Source: Chroococcus sp. CMT-3BRIN-NPC107 (GTDB lineage: Bacteria; Cyanobacteriota; Cyanobacteriia; Cyanobacteriales; Chroococcidiopsidaceae). From it: a stretch of 60,472 bases of DNA. Shown piece after piece: positions 17,953 through 27,281 of this stretch; the stretch's first letter is position 1, and each line of letters opens with the position of its first letter. Made by a program: the position numbers and the translations under genes. The stretch lies in contig JAHHGY010000013.1 of the NCBI GenBank assembly GCA_019359635.1, positions 1-60,472 of the forward strand. Reading direction: 5' to 3'. The notes beneath the pieces were generated by a model that was given only the letters and a program-made list of their open reading frames with translations, did not search any database and was not told where the DNA came from.

Positions 17953-19326
17953 CTAAACTCCCAAAGCAATAAGTTGTGCTTGGGCTTTTTGCAAAGATTC
18001 GTACCATTCAGTTTCAGGATTGCTATCGGCAACAATTCCGGCTCCTACTTGACCCCATACCGAGCTAGTGCGGCTAGTAGGAGTTACAAGCAAAGTCCGA
18101 ATCAAAATGTTTAAGTCTAAGTTACCGCGCCAATCTAAATAACCGCAGGAGCCATAAAATAAGTTGCGGCGCAAGGGTTCTAGTTCTTCAATAATTTCCA
18201 TACAACGAACTTTAGGGCAGCCAGAAATTGTGCCGCCAGGAAAAGTAGCTCGAATTAGATTAATGGGGGAGAATTGGGGCTGCAAAATTCCTTTGATGTT
18301 GCTTACTAAGTGCATGACATGGCTGTAGCGTTCTATGGTTAGAAATTCATCTACCTCCACCGATCCCCACTGACATACGCGCCCTAAATCGTTGCGTTCG
18401 AGGTCTACTAGCATAATATGTTCGGATTTTTCTTTAGCACTAGCAATCATTTCTTGAGCTAGTTCGTTGTCTTGATCCGTCGTCAACCCCCGCGATCGCG
18501 TTCCGGCTATTGGTCTTGTTTGAGCAATGCCATTATGTAGTTGTACTAATCTTTCAGGAGAGCAGCTAATTACTTGCCCCCAAGGGGTTTGCCAATAACT
18601 GGCGAAAGGTGAAGGATTAATTTGCTGCAAAGCTCGGTAAAGCTCCCAGCTATTAGTAGTAGTTTGAGCCTCAAATCGGATAGATAAATTTGTCTGAAAA
18701 ATATCGCCAGCTTGAATATATTTTTTAGCCTGTCTGACGGCGGCTTCGTACTCGCTTTGAGAAGTTAAAAAACGAACGGGGAATGTACTAGAAGTAACAA
18801 CAATTGGAGGCGTGGGAGATAATTTTAGCTGGTTTGCCAGGGTTTCTAATTGACTAATACTTGTGGCAGCTAACCAAATAGTTTGTTCTAAATGATCTAA
18901 TACAGCAAAGCTTGCTGGCTGATACCAAAAGGCAACGGGAAACGGGAGGCTATCTACTCTAAGCTTCGGCAATTTTTCAATTTCCCAGGCTGTATCGTAG
19001 CCCAGCCAGCCCAACCATCCCCCCGTAAATGGTAGCTCTTTAGGACAGTAATCGAGGTTTTTTTCTAAAGATGTTTGTTTGAGCAGTTGCTCTAGAAATG
19101 GAAAAATCTTGCCGATGGGCGGTGTTCCCATTTGCAGACATCCATCAATTACTGAAGGAGATCCGGCACAAATAGAGTATCTAGCTAAAGGAGTGCGATT
19201 GCCTTCTGGGGGCAGTGGGCTTTCTAAAAGTGTAGAAATCTCGGCATGGCGAAATAAAGCTGCAAAAATCTCCGCACCTGTACGATTTGCTAATGGTAGC
19301 GACTGCCAATACAAACGTTGCTGCAT
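17953..19326 (-). CDS. Chorismate-utilising synthase, component I (PabB/TrpE family)
   Basis: 457-residue enzyme that aminates chorismate towards 4-amino-4-deoxychorismate (folate) or anthranilate (tryptophan). Chorismate-binding domain motifs: RPIAGTRSRG, LVDLERNDLGRV, YSHVMHLVSNIKG, and PGGTISGCPKVRCMEII. The PGG start of the last motif is typical of PabB. The RPIAGT motif has Ala where E. coli PabB has its Lys (RPIKGT), as in anthranilate synthases. No glutamine-amidotransferase subunit is adjacent. I favour PabB-like but cannot settle it. It lies 118 bp upstream of pipX on the same strand. Confidence 0.85.
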   Translation of the reverse strand: MQQRLYWQSLPLANRTGAEIFAALFRHAEISTLLESPLPPEGNRTPLARYSICAGSPSVIDGCLQMGTPPIGKIFPFLEQLLKQTSLEKNLDYCPKELPFTGGWLGWLGYDTAWEIEKLPKLRVDSLPFPVAFWYQPASFAVLDHLEQTIWLAATSISQLETLANQLKLSPTPPIVVTSSTFPVRFLTSQSEYEAAVRQAKKYIQAGDIFQTNLSIRFEAQTTTNSWELYRALQQINPSPFASYWQTPWGQVISCSPERLVQLHNGIAQTRPIAGTRSRGLTTDQDNELAQEMIASAKEKSEHIMLVDLERNDLGRVCQWGSVEVDEFLTIERYSHVMHLVSNIKGILQPQFSPINLIRATFPGGTISGCPKVRCMEIIEELEPLRRNLFYGSCGYLDWRGNLDLNILIRTLLVTPTSRTSSVWGQVGAGIVADSNPETEWYESLQKAQAQLIALGV

Positions 19327-19383
19327 CTATTTTCGATTAAAAATAGCTATAAACATTGAATTTTGTCAAATCTGCCCAAAAAC

Positions 19384-19420
19384 AGCTTTAAATTATTACC
19401 TTAGATAATAATTTAAAGCT
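19384..19420 (-). terminator. Intrinsic terminator after methyltransferase gene
   Basis: A perfect 15 bp stem, AGCTTTAAATTATTA (19384-19398) with its exact complement at 19406-19420, and a 7-nt loop. Read on the minus strand it lies 45 nt beyond the methyltransferase stop and is followed by GTTTTTGGG, a short T-run. It separates that gene from the PabB/TrpE gene starting at 19326. Confidence 0.65.
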
Positions 19421-19464
19421 TTGATTTTACACCTAATCTCTGGCAAAATGTTCTTCTATTTAAC

Positions 19465-20334
19465 TTAAAGCGGCTCAATGGTTTTTTGATTCAATTTTCG
19501 CCACTTGCCAAGCAACGAAGGTGGTACGAGCTTTGACAAATTAAGTTTGGCAGTGCAGGGGTCGGCAAGATAAACGGTAGTACAATACAGTAAACTAACC
19601 ATGCTGCGATCGTCTGCCCATTGAGCGTGTAGGTTCTGCAAATTTGAGACGAGTTTTTGCTGTGTGTCTCCTGCTTGAGGAATAAAAGATTTACTTTGAG
19701 CGTAGCCTATAAGTCCTGGCAAATCTAGCTCGTGTCTGTGCATAAATTTATGGCAACGGATGCCCCTAAAATTTGGACTCGACCATAATGGGTTCATTGC
19801 CTTGCTTTGCTTTCCCCTAGGAGCATCACTCGGTAAAGCTTCAAAAATAAGGCGCTTGAATTCTGTAAAAAAATCGTTTTCAGCAACCCATTGGTTCCAA
19901 ATCAAAGCTAATCTTCCTGATGGTTTTAGAATGCGCCGAAACTCTTTTAAAGTGGGTGTTGGCTGGAACCAGTGAAAAGCCTGAAAGCAAGTCACTAAGT
20001 CTACGGAGTTGTCAGACAACTTAGTTTGTTCGGCAGTGGCATTACTATATTCTATGAATGGATGAGGCTCCGCAGCCTCTCTCATAGAGTAATTGGGTTC
20101 AATAGAAACAACCCTTAACCCGTGTTCGGCTAAAAGACGCGAGGCGATGCCTGTCCCCGCACCTATATCTGCGGTTATCAACGAGGATGGTTTGCCTAGC
20201 CCTGCCAGAATGGTTTGAATAGCGATCGCCGGATAGCTCGGACGATACTTAACATAATTTGTCGCTCGATTGGAAAATAAACTTGTTGAGTTTAACTTAG
20301 ATTGTTTTGCGTTGTTAGTGCTAATTGTATCCAC
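19465..20334 (-). CDS. Class I SAM-dependent methyltransferase
   Basis: Small-molecule methyltransferase of the UbiE/Methyltransf_11 kind. Motif I is ADIGAGTGIASRLL, the acidic residue after strand 2 is in VVSIEPN, and motif IV region is VDLVTCFQAFHWF, followed by LKEFRRILKPSGRLAL. GTG 20334 is chosen because AGGAG (20343-20347) precedes it by 8 nt, giving 289 residues. An upstream TTG at 20358 would put the ribosome site inside the gene. The substrate cannot be inferred. Not operonic with the downstream gene, given the terminator at 19384-19420. Confidence 0.88.
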   Translation of the reverse strand: MDTISTNNAKQSKLNSTSLFSNRATNYVKYRPSYPAIAIQTILAGLGKPSSLITADIGAGTGIASRLLAEHGLRVVSIEPNYSMREAAEPHPFIEYSNATAEQTKLSDNSVDLVTCFQAFHWFQPTPTLKEFRRILKPSGRLALIWNQWVAENDFFTEFKRLIFEALPSDAPRGKQSKAMNPLWSSPNFRGIRCHKFMHRHELDLPGLIGYAQSKSFIPQAGDTQQKLVSNLQNLHAQWADDRSMVSLLYCTTVYLADPCTAKLNLSKLVPPSLLGKWRKLNQKTIEPL

Positions 20335-20644
20335 GATTGTTACTCCTAGCTTTAGCAATTAGTGCTTAGTTAACCGTTAAGCTTACACAATTTTTTTTTA
20401 AATATTTGTTCGTTGTAAGTTTATCTAGTTTTTTAGAAAAATTATATGGTTTTAAAACTATGATGTCTGGCGCGATCGCTTTGCACAAGCTTTAATACTT
20501 ATATAACAAAATTTACAAACCTTTCGGTTTTGTATTGAAAGTTGGGCGCAAGAGGCTGGATTTACAGACTCAAGCAAGCTGTGCCAAAAATTTGATGAGT
20601 GTTTTAGCGTTAAAATGGCGTTCTAAACTCGCAAGTTAATTAAT
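20335..20644. other. Intergenic region between divergent genes
   Basis: 310 bp between methyltransferase (minus) and aat (plus). AT-rich, with a T9 run near 20391 and one HIP1 site near 20471. No RNA gene or known operator recognised. Confidence 0.55.
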
Positions 20645-21226
20645 GTGGATTATGATGTTTTAGCCATCATTGATGGTTACGCTCAAGGTTACTTTTTGAT
20701 GGCACAAGAAGACGACAGCTTGCAGTGGTATTCAAGCCGCGATCGCACGATAATTCCTTTAGATGCTCGATTTCGCTACCCCAAATCATTACAGCGCGTT
20801 TTAAACTCTAATCGGTTTACCGTTGCCATCAACCGCGACTTTAAAGCGGTAGTGGCGGGCTGTGCTAACCGGGAAACTACCTGGATTTCAGAGGAATTAC
20901 AAGAAATCTACTGGGCGCTTTATCTCAATGGATGGGCTTATAGCTTTGAAACTTGGCTGGGTAACGAGTTAGCTGGGGGAATACTCGGAATTGCGATCGG
21001 TGGTTTGTTTATCGGCGAATCAATGTTTTACCGGATTCCCGATGGTTCAAAAGTTGCAATGGTAAAATTAGTCGAAAAATTGCGATCGCATTCCTTTATT
21101 CTCTTTGATGCCCAAATGATGAACCCACATTTAGAGCGGTTTGGGGCTTGTCGGATCGCAGATGTTGAATACCAACAGTTACTTAAAAAAGCTCTACTGC
21201 GCCGATGTGCGCTTATAGACTCCTAG
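20645..21226 (+). CDS. aat: Leucyl/phenylalanyl-tRNA--protein transferase
   Basis: Transfers Leu or Phe from charged tRNA to N-terminal Lys/Arg of proteins, marking them for ClpS-ClpAP degradation (N-degron pathway). Recognised by ETTWISEEL, the [22 protein letters not shown] stretch, and GESMFYR, which match conserved blocks of E. coli Aat, plus [16 protein letters not shown] near the end. 193 residues; the N-terminus is shorter than in E. coli, as an in-frame stop lies just upstream (20624-20626). GTG 20645 is the only plausible start. The last 14 bp overlap the 3' end of the convergent transporter gene. Confidence 0.93.
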   Translation: MDYDVLAIIDGYAQGYFLMAQEDDSLQWYSSRDRTIIPLDARFRYPKSLQRVLNSNRFTVAINRDFKAVVAGCANRETTWISEELQEIYWALYLNGWAYSFETWLGNELAGGILGIAIGGLFIGESMFYRIPDGSKVAMVKLVEKLRSHSFILFDAQMMNPHLERFGACRIADVEYQQLLKKALLRRCALIDS

Positions 21227-22130
21227 TAGGCAAACGTTTTACCGCCGCCTTTTTGCCCAAAATTACAATGATAAATACAACAATTGCTGTGCCAATAGTT
21301 AAAGTAGAAATTCCTTCGCCTAAGAACAAAGCTGAGGCGGCTATGGTTAAAAATGGCTGCAATAGTTGAACTTGTCCCACCCGCGCCACGCCGCCAATTG
21401 CTAAACCTTGATACCAAGCAAAGAACGCCAAAAACTGACTAAATACGGCAATATAACTAAATCCTAACCACGCTATAGGCGATGCGACTAAACCATGTTG
21501 CCAAATGGCGGCAATTACGGGCAATAGCATCATCGGAACAGCCACTAATAAGCCCCAACTAATTACTTGCCATCCTCCCATTACTTGCGCCAATAGTGCG
21601 CCCTCTGCATAGCCAAAAGACGCGGCGATCGTTGCTCCCAACAAAGCTAAATCCCCTAGTTGGATGTGTCCCGCCCCAGAATAAACAGCAAAACCAACTA
21701 CAGTAGCGCTACCCACGATACTCGCCAGCCAAAAACCCACTGAAGGGCGATCGCCTGTACGCAAAGTTCCGGCGATCGCAGTTACCAATGGTCCAATCCC
21801 TAAAACAATTGCTCCGTGAGAGGCGGGTAAATTTAGCATTGCCCAAGCTGATAGAATCGGAAACCCGATCGCTACACCCAAAGCCACAATTACTAAACTT
21901 CTTATTTGCTTGCGAGTGGGGGGTTTTTGACGAGTAATAGTTAATAATATCGCTGCTAGCATCGCCGCCACCATAGATCGCCCTAGCCCAACTATAACTG
22001 GATCTAAGTCTGCTACCGCCGCTCGTGTGGCGGGTAAAGTTAAGCTAAAACAAAGTACGCCCAAAAAACCGTAGATTAAACCTACTGTTTCCGAATCAAG
22101 GCTAGAAAAAGGCGATCGCCGCAAAACCAA
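21213..22130 (-). CDS. EamA/DMT-superfamily membrane transporter
   Basis: 305-residue inner-membrane protein with about ten hydrophobic helices arranged as two EamA repeats (first about 15-145, second about 160-290). Examples are [22 protein letters not shown], the first helix of repeat one, and [21 protein letters not shown] in repeat two, the typical EamA end-of-repeat block. Members export amino acids, nucleotides, drugs or metabolites; the substrate is not predictable. Overlaps aat by 14 bp at the 3' end; its start faces dnaX with 85 bp between them. Confidence 0.88.
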   Translation of the reverse strand: MVLRRSPFSSLDSETVGLIYGFLGVLCFSLTLPATRAAVADLDPVIVGLGRSMVAAMLAAILLTITRQKPPTRKQIRSLVIVALGVAIGFPILSAWAMLNLPASHGAIVLGIGPLVTAIAGTLRTGDRPSVGFWLASIVGSATVVGFAVYSGAGHIQLGDLALLGATIAASFGYAEGALLAQVMGGWQVISWGLLVAVPMMLLPVIAAIWQHGLVASPIAWLGFSYIAVFSQFLAFFAWYQGLAIGGVARVGQVQLLQPFLTIAASALFLGEGISTLTIGTAIVVFIIVILGKKAAVKRLPTRSL

Positions 22131-22215
22131 ACTCCTCTAGTAACTTTGTACTAAGTTAAACATCTATTTCGTCCTAAGCTCCTCTATCCTAGTAGGAGGG
22201 AATGTATTAAAACCA

Positions 22216-24192
22216 ATGTCTTACGAGCCGCTACATCACAAATATCGACCGCAGACTTTCGCCGATTTGGTCGGACAAGAAGCGATCGCCACCACGCTAA
22301 CTAATGCCATCCGCAAGAGCCAAATTGCCCCGGCTTACTTGTTTACAGGCTCAAGAGGGACGGGGAAAACTTCTAGCGCCCGGATTTTATCAAAATCTCT
22401 TAATTGTCTTAGTAGCGCCACGCCCACAGAAAAGCCTTGTGGAAAGTGCGATGCTTGTCAAGGAATTACAAAAGGCACAGCTTTAGATGTAATTGAAATT
22501 GACGCAGCTAGTAACACAGGCGTAGATAATATTCGAGAAATTATCGAACGCGCCCAATTTGCACCCGTACAGTGTCGCTACAAAGTTTATGCGATCGATG
22601 AATGTCATATGCTATCGAGTGCGGCGTTCAACTGTCTGTTGAAAACACTGGAAGAACCGCCGAAAAGTGTGGTATTTATTTTAGCAACCACCGATCCAGA
22701 GCGAGTTTTACCAACTATTATTTCTCGCTGTCAGAGGTTTGATTTTCGCCGCATTCCCGTACAAGCAATAGTCGATCATTTACGCTATATTGCCACCGAA
22801 GAAGCCATTAGTATTAGTTCTGATGCTTTGCTGTTGGTAGCACAGCTAGCTCAAGGTGGCTTGCGCGATGCGGAAAGCTTGCTCGATCAGTTGAGTTTGT
22901 TGTCAGGAGAAATTACCATCGAGCGGGTGTGGGATATAGCAGGTTCGGTAAGCGAAAAAGATTGTTTGGAGTTGTTAAATGCGATCGCTCTTTGTCATCC
23001 CGATACTATTTTAGAAAGCGCCCGAAAAATTATGGATCGAGGGCGAGAACCCTTGATAGTTCTTCAAAATCTTGCCAGTTTTTACCGCGACTTACTCATT
23101 GCTAAAACTGCTCCCAGTCGTAGCGATTTAGTTTCTCTTACTTCTGCAACTTGGGAATCCCTCCGCAAACTTGCAAGCAATGTAGAAATTGCCACGATTG
23201 TTAACGGACAACAGCATTTAGCAAAAAGCGAAATTCAAATCAAAAACTCTACTCAGCCACGTTTGTGGTTAGAAGTAACGTTGCTAGGATTGTTATCTAC
23301 TAACACGGCTCAAACACCAGGCGTTGCTATACCTCAGCAAATTAGTAGCGTACCAAGTCAAGAACCTAAACCAATTTCCGTTGTTGAGCAAAAACCCACG
23401 GCTGTAAGTGTAGTTGACCACTCGCCTGTACCAGAAAAAGCGATCGCACCTCCAGAAATATCTTCCCAGCCTTTAGAATCAGAACCAGTAGTCGCTGAAG
23501 ATAGCGATTTATGGCAAAAAGTAGTTAAGGAAATTCAACCTCTTTCGGCTCAAGCTTTAGTAAGTCAACATTGCCGCTTGCTATCTTTTGATGGTAGTTT
23601 GGCGCGAATTGGGATTACATCTCAACAATTGCTGAAGTTAGCCCAGAATAAAATCCCTAATATTGAAGCTGCTTTTCAAAACTTAGTAACGCAAAAAGTA
23701 AAAGTAGTTTTAGAAGTTAGCAACAGCGAAACTAAAACAGTAGCGCCAAAAGAACAAATGCGATCGCCTACTTTTTCTCCTCCGCCACCTCGACAAGAAA
23801 CCCCTACTAATAACTTCTCCCCGCCACCACCCAAGCCAGAAAAACCTCCAGAGTTAACCGTCGTCAACTCACCGCCACCAATCCCAGAAGCTAAGTTCAG
23901 CAATGCTTGTACTGTAGAAATAGCCGATAATACAACTATAATCAGCACCGATCCCATTATTGAAATAGCTGACAATCAATTAGAACTAGCATCTCAAAAT
24001 TTAGCAGAGGCTTTCAAGGGTGAAACGATTAACTTTAGCTTGAACGCGCCTTTTAACCTAAAAACTTCAACCCCTGTAATGCAACCGGAAATTTTAGGAA
24101 GCTACAGCAGTTCCGTTTCCAAGGGTTTTCAAGAAACTGCTATTTCTGCTATTGACTTGGATGAGGAAGACGAAGACAATGTAGAGTTTTAA
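22216..24192 (+). CDS. dnaX: DNA polymerase III subunit gamma/tau
   Basis: Clamp-loader ATPase of the replicative polymerase. N-terminal AAA+ domain: HHKYRPQTFADLVGQ, Walker A GSRGTGKTSSAR, four-Cys zinc module in CGKCDACQG plus an upstream Cys, Walker B region DECHMLSSAAFNCLLKTLEEPP, sensor 1 ATTDPERVLPTIISRCQRF. Domain III follows to about residue 370. The C-terminal 290 residues are low-complexity, Pro-, Ser- and Glu-rich, ending in an acidic tail (DLDEEDEDNVEF). No intein interrupts the ATPase domain, unlike Synechocystis 6803 dnaX. It overlaps the convergent glycosyltransferase gene by 4 bp. Confidence 0.96.
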   Translation: MSYEPLHHKYRPQTFADLVGQEAIATTLTNAIRKSQIAPAYLFTGSRGTGKTSSARILSKSLNCLSSATPTEKPCGKCDACQGITKGTALDVIEIDAASNTGVDNIREIIERAQFAPVQCRYKVYAIDECHMLSSAAFNCLLKTLEEPPKSVVFILATTDPERVLPTIISRCQRFDFRRIPVQAIVDHLRYIATEEAISISSDALLLVAQLAQGGLRDAESLLDQLSLLSGEITIERVWDIAGSVSEKDCLELLNAIALCHPDTILESARKIMDRGREPLIVLQNLASFYRDLLIAKTAPSRSDLVSLTSATWESLRKLASNVEIATIVNGQQHLAKSEIQIKNSTQPRLWLEVTLLGLLSTNTAQTPGVAIPQQISSVPSQEPKPISVVEQKPTAVSVVDHSPVPEKAIAPPEISSQPLESEPVVAEDSDLWQKVVKEIQPLSAQALVSQHCRLLSFDGSLARIGITSQQLLKLAQNKIPNIEAAFQNLVTQKVKVVLEVSNSETKTVAPKEQMRSPTFSPPPPRQETPTNNFSPPPPKPEKPPELTVVNSPPPIPEAKFSNACTVEIADNTTIISTDPIIEIADNQLELASQNLAEAFKGETINFSLNAPFNLKTSTPVMQPEILGSYSSSVSKGFQETAISAIDLDEEDEDNVEF

Positions 24193-25619
24193 TCGTGACT
24201 GCCTTCGTGTACTGTTTTTACCCACTTTAGCCGCTTTTGCCTTACAGACATTCGGGCGGTTGTGCCGACCATAACTACTAACCAGTGGAGCATATAGATA
24301 GTACCCCGGAGAGTTTGCAGCGCGATCGCAATTAATGCCGCCGCATTTAAAGATTCTTCTTTACGCTCATTTTTCAAGCCCATAAACATTGATACTACCG
24401 ATAAACTCATCGTCAAACCTGTCAAGGGAGCCATTACTGGCGCTCGATTGCGAACTAAAGACATCATTAAATCGGGTACGGCGGCGATCGGTAAAATTTG
24501 CTGAATTAATAAAAACATTGCCAAATCAAAGGTTTTTACCCTTCCTAGCCGATTGCTAAAAATTGCTTTCCAGTAGTCTAAATAGCGTTGAGATTGCCCT
24601 TCTGCCCAACGATTGCGCTGATGCCACAAAGAAACCGCCGTAGTTACGCCTTCTTCCATTACTGGGGGAAAGCTCAAAAACTCAATATCCCACCGATCGA
24701 GGTGCAAGCGTAAAGCTAAGTCCAAATCGTCAGTAATTGTCTCCTCATTCCAGCCTCCGCAGCGCACTAGAGCCTCTCGCCGCACAAATTGACCGTTACC
24801 GCGCAAATCTCCCAAACCGCCTCTAGCAATGCGCTGTTGCTGCATATAGCTATCTAAACCCATTTCTGTACTTTGCCCTTTTGTCCAGAAATTAGTTCCC
24901 GAATTGGCGATCGCTTTTCGTACTTGTACCGCTCCTACTGCTTCTCTATCAAATAAGGGCAATACCTGTCGCAGCAAATCGGGCGATACTTGAGCATCGG
25001 CATCAAATACCCCGACAAATTCTCCGGTGGTTAGTGGGAATACATCGTTCAACGCGCCGGATTTACCGCCGCTACCTGCCGTGCGACGCAATACTTTTAG
25101 TTGTGGATACTTTTGCGCCAGTTTTTCTAGCAACTCTGGTGTTTTATCAGTGCTATTATCATCTACTACCCAAATTTCGTACTTATCTGACGGGTAGTTG
25201 ATACTACATAAATTTTTTACCAATTTACTAATTACCGCCTCTTCGTTTTTGGCGGCAACTAGCAAAGAGACTGTCGGACAATTTGTCAAATCTCCCGATA
25301 GTGGTGCGGGGGCGATGCGGGCCCTTGTAAATACAAGTCCTAAAGTATGAATCCCAAAAATTGTGGTCATACCTAAAACAAACCACGTACCCCAAGAAAC
25401 TAAGTGTAGGGCGATCGTACCGCCCCAAACTACCGTTAAAACTACTGCCGCTTTGCGCCTGCGTCCTTTGTAGCCAGATGTTAGAGATGCTGACACCTCT
25501 AACATTGACTCCTCAACGCTTTCGTCTGATTCCTCTGGTTCGGAGAACTCAGACAACAACGAGCTAAGCGCGTCAAGCTCGTTGTAAGAATCGTTTTCGT
25601 GCCAAAAATTCGCTGGCAT
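24189..25619 (-). CDS. Membrane glycosyltransferase, family 2 (cellulose-synthase-like)
   Basis: 476-residue processive-type GT2 enzyme. TM helices lie near residues 58-90. The GT-A domain shows VAAKNEEAVI, WVVDDNSTDKTPEL, DXD-like VFDADAQVSPD, RGNGQFVRRE, catalytic ITDDLDLALRL and QRNRWAEGQ (the QxxRW motif), then three to four C-terminal helices. It should polymerise or transfer sugars at the inner face of the membrane. ATG 25619 overlaps the end of the radical SAM gene by 47 bp. ATG 25505, with AGGAG 3 nt before it, would avoid the overlap and lose a 38-residue acidic leader; which start is used is open. No gene of known polysaccharide type is adjacent. Confidence 0.88.
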   Translation of the reverse strand: MPANFWHENDSYNELDALSSLLSEFSEPEESDESVEESMLEVSASLTSGYKGRRRKAAVVLTVVWGGTIALHLVSWGTWFVLGMTTIFGIHTLGLVFTRARIAPAPLSGDLTNCPTVSLLVAAKNEEAVISKLVKNLCSINYPSDKYEIWVVDDNSTDKTPELLEKLAQKYPQLKVLRRTAGSGGKSGALNDVFPLTTGEFVGVFDADAQVSPDLLRQVLPLFDREAVGAVQVRKAIANSGTNFWTKGQSTEMGLDSYMQQQRIARGGLGDLRGNGQFVRREALVRCGGWNEETITDDLDLALRLHLDRWDIEFLSFPPVMEEGVTTAVSLWHQRNRWAEGQSQRYLDYWKAIFSNRLGRVKTFDLAMFLLIQQILPIAAVPDLMMSLVRNRAPVMAPLTGLTMSLSVVSMFMGLKNERKEESLNAAALIAIALQTLRGTIYMLHWLVVMVGTTARMSVRQKRLKWVKTVHEGSHD

Positions 25620-26547
25620 AAGTTACTGTATTTAGCCACCAGTATTTGTCTACACCCATATTGAAGCTGGGGATCAAATAACACCATACCGTACAGCCTT
25701 CACAGACCGATAGCTTACCTTGAGAAGCGCGATACTTCTCCACTTCCTCCGATTCTCGGTAAAGCTCGTAAAGCTTACCGTTAATGGGTACGCCCGATTG
25801 GGCAAAGTGGTAACAGGGCAACAGTAGTTGGTCATCAGGAGAAATTGCAATTACCGCATCTACCGCCTTACAACGGGGGTTTTTGGTGTCATTGCCTCCA
25901 GCTTCAATAAAAGCCAATGCAGCTTTATTGTACCCGACATTTTTATACTTCTTTCCACTCGCCTGAATTGCCGCCACCATGTCGGGAGTCGGATTTTTCT
26001 GGGAATTATAGTTGTCGTAGGCGGTAAAGGCTGGATTTAGCCACACTCGCGCCCCTAAACGCTGTCCTAATTCACCAATCTCATCAATTCGCTCGTAGTT
26101 TTGCGCCGTGACGGTGTGGTTGAGTACGGGGTATTCCCCTAGAGATTGGGCAATTTTTACCGATTCTACTAAGTTGTCAAAAATTCTTACTCCCCGCGAT
26201 CGGTCGTGGGTTTCAGCATCCGCACCATCTAAGGAAAAATTTAAAAAGTCTACTAAACCTTGAACTTCTTTCGCTTTTTTGGGATATAAAATTGTGTTAG
26301 TCGTCATGCTAGTCATAAACCCTAGGCGTTTTGCCTCTTGGTATATTTGACCAACATCGGCGCGTAACAATGGTTCGCCACCCGTAAAATCAATGTAATT
26401 TACACCTAGTTTGCGTAAATCAACCAAATTATGTTGAATTGTCTCATAATCGGCTTCTTTCGGTGGTTCTAATGCCCAAATGTTACAAAAGTGACAGCGA
26501 GCATTACACCGATAGGTCAAGTAGTAGTTGGCAACCAGTGGAGCCAT
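25573..26547 (-). CDS. Radical SAM protein with SPASM-like C-terminus
   Basis: 324 residues. The 4Fe-4S cluster motif CNARCHFC (CxxxCxxC) is at about residues 14-21, followed by FTGGEPLL (SAM-binding GGE motif) and FLNFSLDGADAETHD. Later cysteines (NPRCKAVDAV, LLPCYHF, VCEGCTVWCYL) resemble a SPASM-type auxiliary cluster region. Such enzymes modify peptides or small molecules by radical chemistry, or act in hopanoid or cofactor paths; the substrate here is unknown. It shares 47 bp with the downstream glycosyltransferase gene, suggesting tight co-expression and a joint pathway. Confidence 0.88.
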   Translation of the reverse strand: MAPLVANYYLTYRCNARCHFCNIWALEPPKEADYETIQHNLVDLRKLGVNYIDFTGGEPLLRADVGQIYQEAKRLGFMTSMTTNTILYPKKAKEVQGLVDFLNFSLDGADAETHDRSRGVRIFDNLVESVKIAQSLGEYPVLNHTVTAQNYERIDEIGELGQRLGARVWLNPAFTAYDNYNSQKNPTPDMVAAIQASGKKYKNVGYNKAALAFIEAGGNDTKNPRCKAVDAVIAISPDDQLLLPCYHFAQSGVPINGKLYELYRESEEVEKYRASQGKLSVCEGCTVWCYLIPSFNMGVDKYWWLNTVTYASEFLARKRFLQRA

Positions 26548-26750
26548 AGAATTTGCTCACCAGAATTTTCTTAAAGTCATCTTCAGCCCATAATAAACCG
26601 TGAGTCAATCATTTTGACTTGGACTAAAAAAATTAGCAGCAGAAATTTATTAATTTTTGTGGGATTAATGGGGTAGTTTTTGGGAATATTAAGAACGAAA
26701 AGCTTAAGTCAACAGCTTTCTTGCCATCAAATTTAAGGAATATTTTAATT

Positions 26751-27125
26751 ATGTCTGTCACCGAACTCCAGCCTGCTAACCCCCAAGATGTCCGAGTATA
26801 TATGCCTTACTTTCAGGGAAACAAGCGCAACATCTTACCTTTAGCGATTAGTCTCTACAAAAAAGGGGTGCTAGAAGGACAGCGCAAAATCGAGGCGGGG
26901 GAGAGTATTCCTTTTGTTGCTACTTGGAATGTTTCGATTCTACCTGCCGATTTAATCCGGTGTCGGATGCAGTTTGATGGTAATGCCGAGCTAAGTTATG
27001 AAATTATGATGGCAAGTTCGGCGCTGGTAGATTTTTTAATTGATGTTGTAGTCAGTTTTCAACTAGGTCAGACTACCGATTTTCCCAAAGGATTTTACCG
27101 TAAACTCTTGCGTAAAGATGATTAA
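26751..27125 (+). CDS. Conserved cyanobacterial protein of unknown function
   Basis: 124 residues from ATG 26751, with AAGGA 11 nt upstream; a TTG at 26721 is less likely. No catalytic motif is recognised. The protein is soluble, with a central segment SIPFVATWNVSILPADLIRCRMQFDG and a helical hydrophobic end LVDFLIDVVVSF that looks buried rather than membrane-spanning. Ends in a basic KLLRKDD tail. I believe similar proteins are widespread in cyanobacteria, but have no function to assign. The next gene begins 156 bp downstream on the same strand. Confidence 0.7.
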   Translation: MSVTELQPANPQDVRVYMPYFQGNKRNILPLAISLYKKGVLEGQRKIEAGESIPFVATWNVSILPADLIRCRMQFDGNAELSYEIMMASSALVDFLIDVVVSFQLGQTTDFPKGFYRKLLRKDD

Positions 27126-27281
27126 TCTTTAAATAAACTAAAAATTCTCCTGACATTGGCAATATTCTTGTTACCTTTGAAAGCTTAAGTTTGACTTAGA
27201 ATGAACGAAAAGTTGCACTTTAAGCATCGAATCTGGGGAACTCCTGGATATACTGCCAAATATGAACTAAGGAGCGATCGC

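Noticed and set aside
17835-18035. Upstream extension of pipX with 67 extra residues
   Set aside because: Overlaps the end of the preceding gene, has no ribosome site, and PipX homologues begin at the NTENYLNHPTFG block.
22216-24192. Intein in dnaX, as in Synechocystis 6803
   Set aside because: The ATPase domain is continuous and the gene is of normal length.
27201-27281. ATG 27201 as the start of the DRTGG protein
   Set aside because: The AAGGAG at 27269-27274 lies inside this extension and is placed for GTG 27282, where conserved sequence begins.
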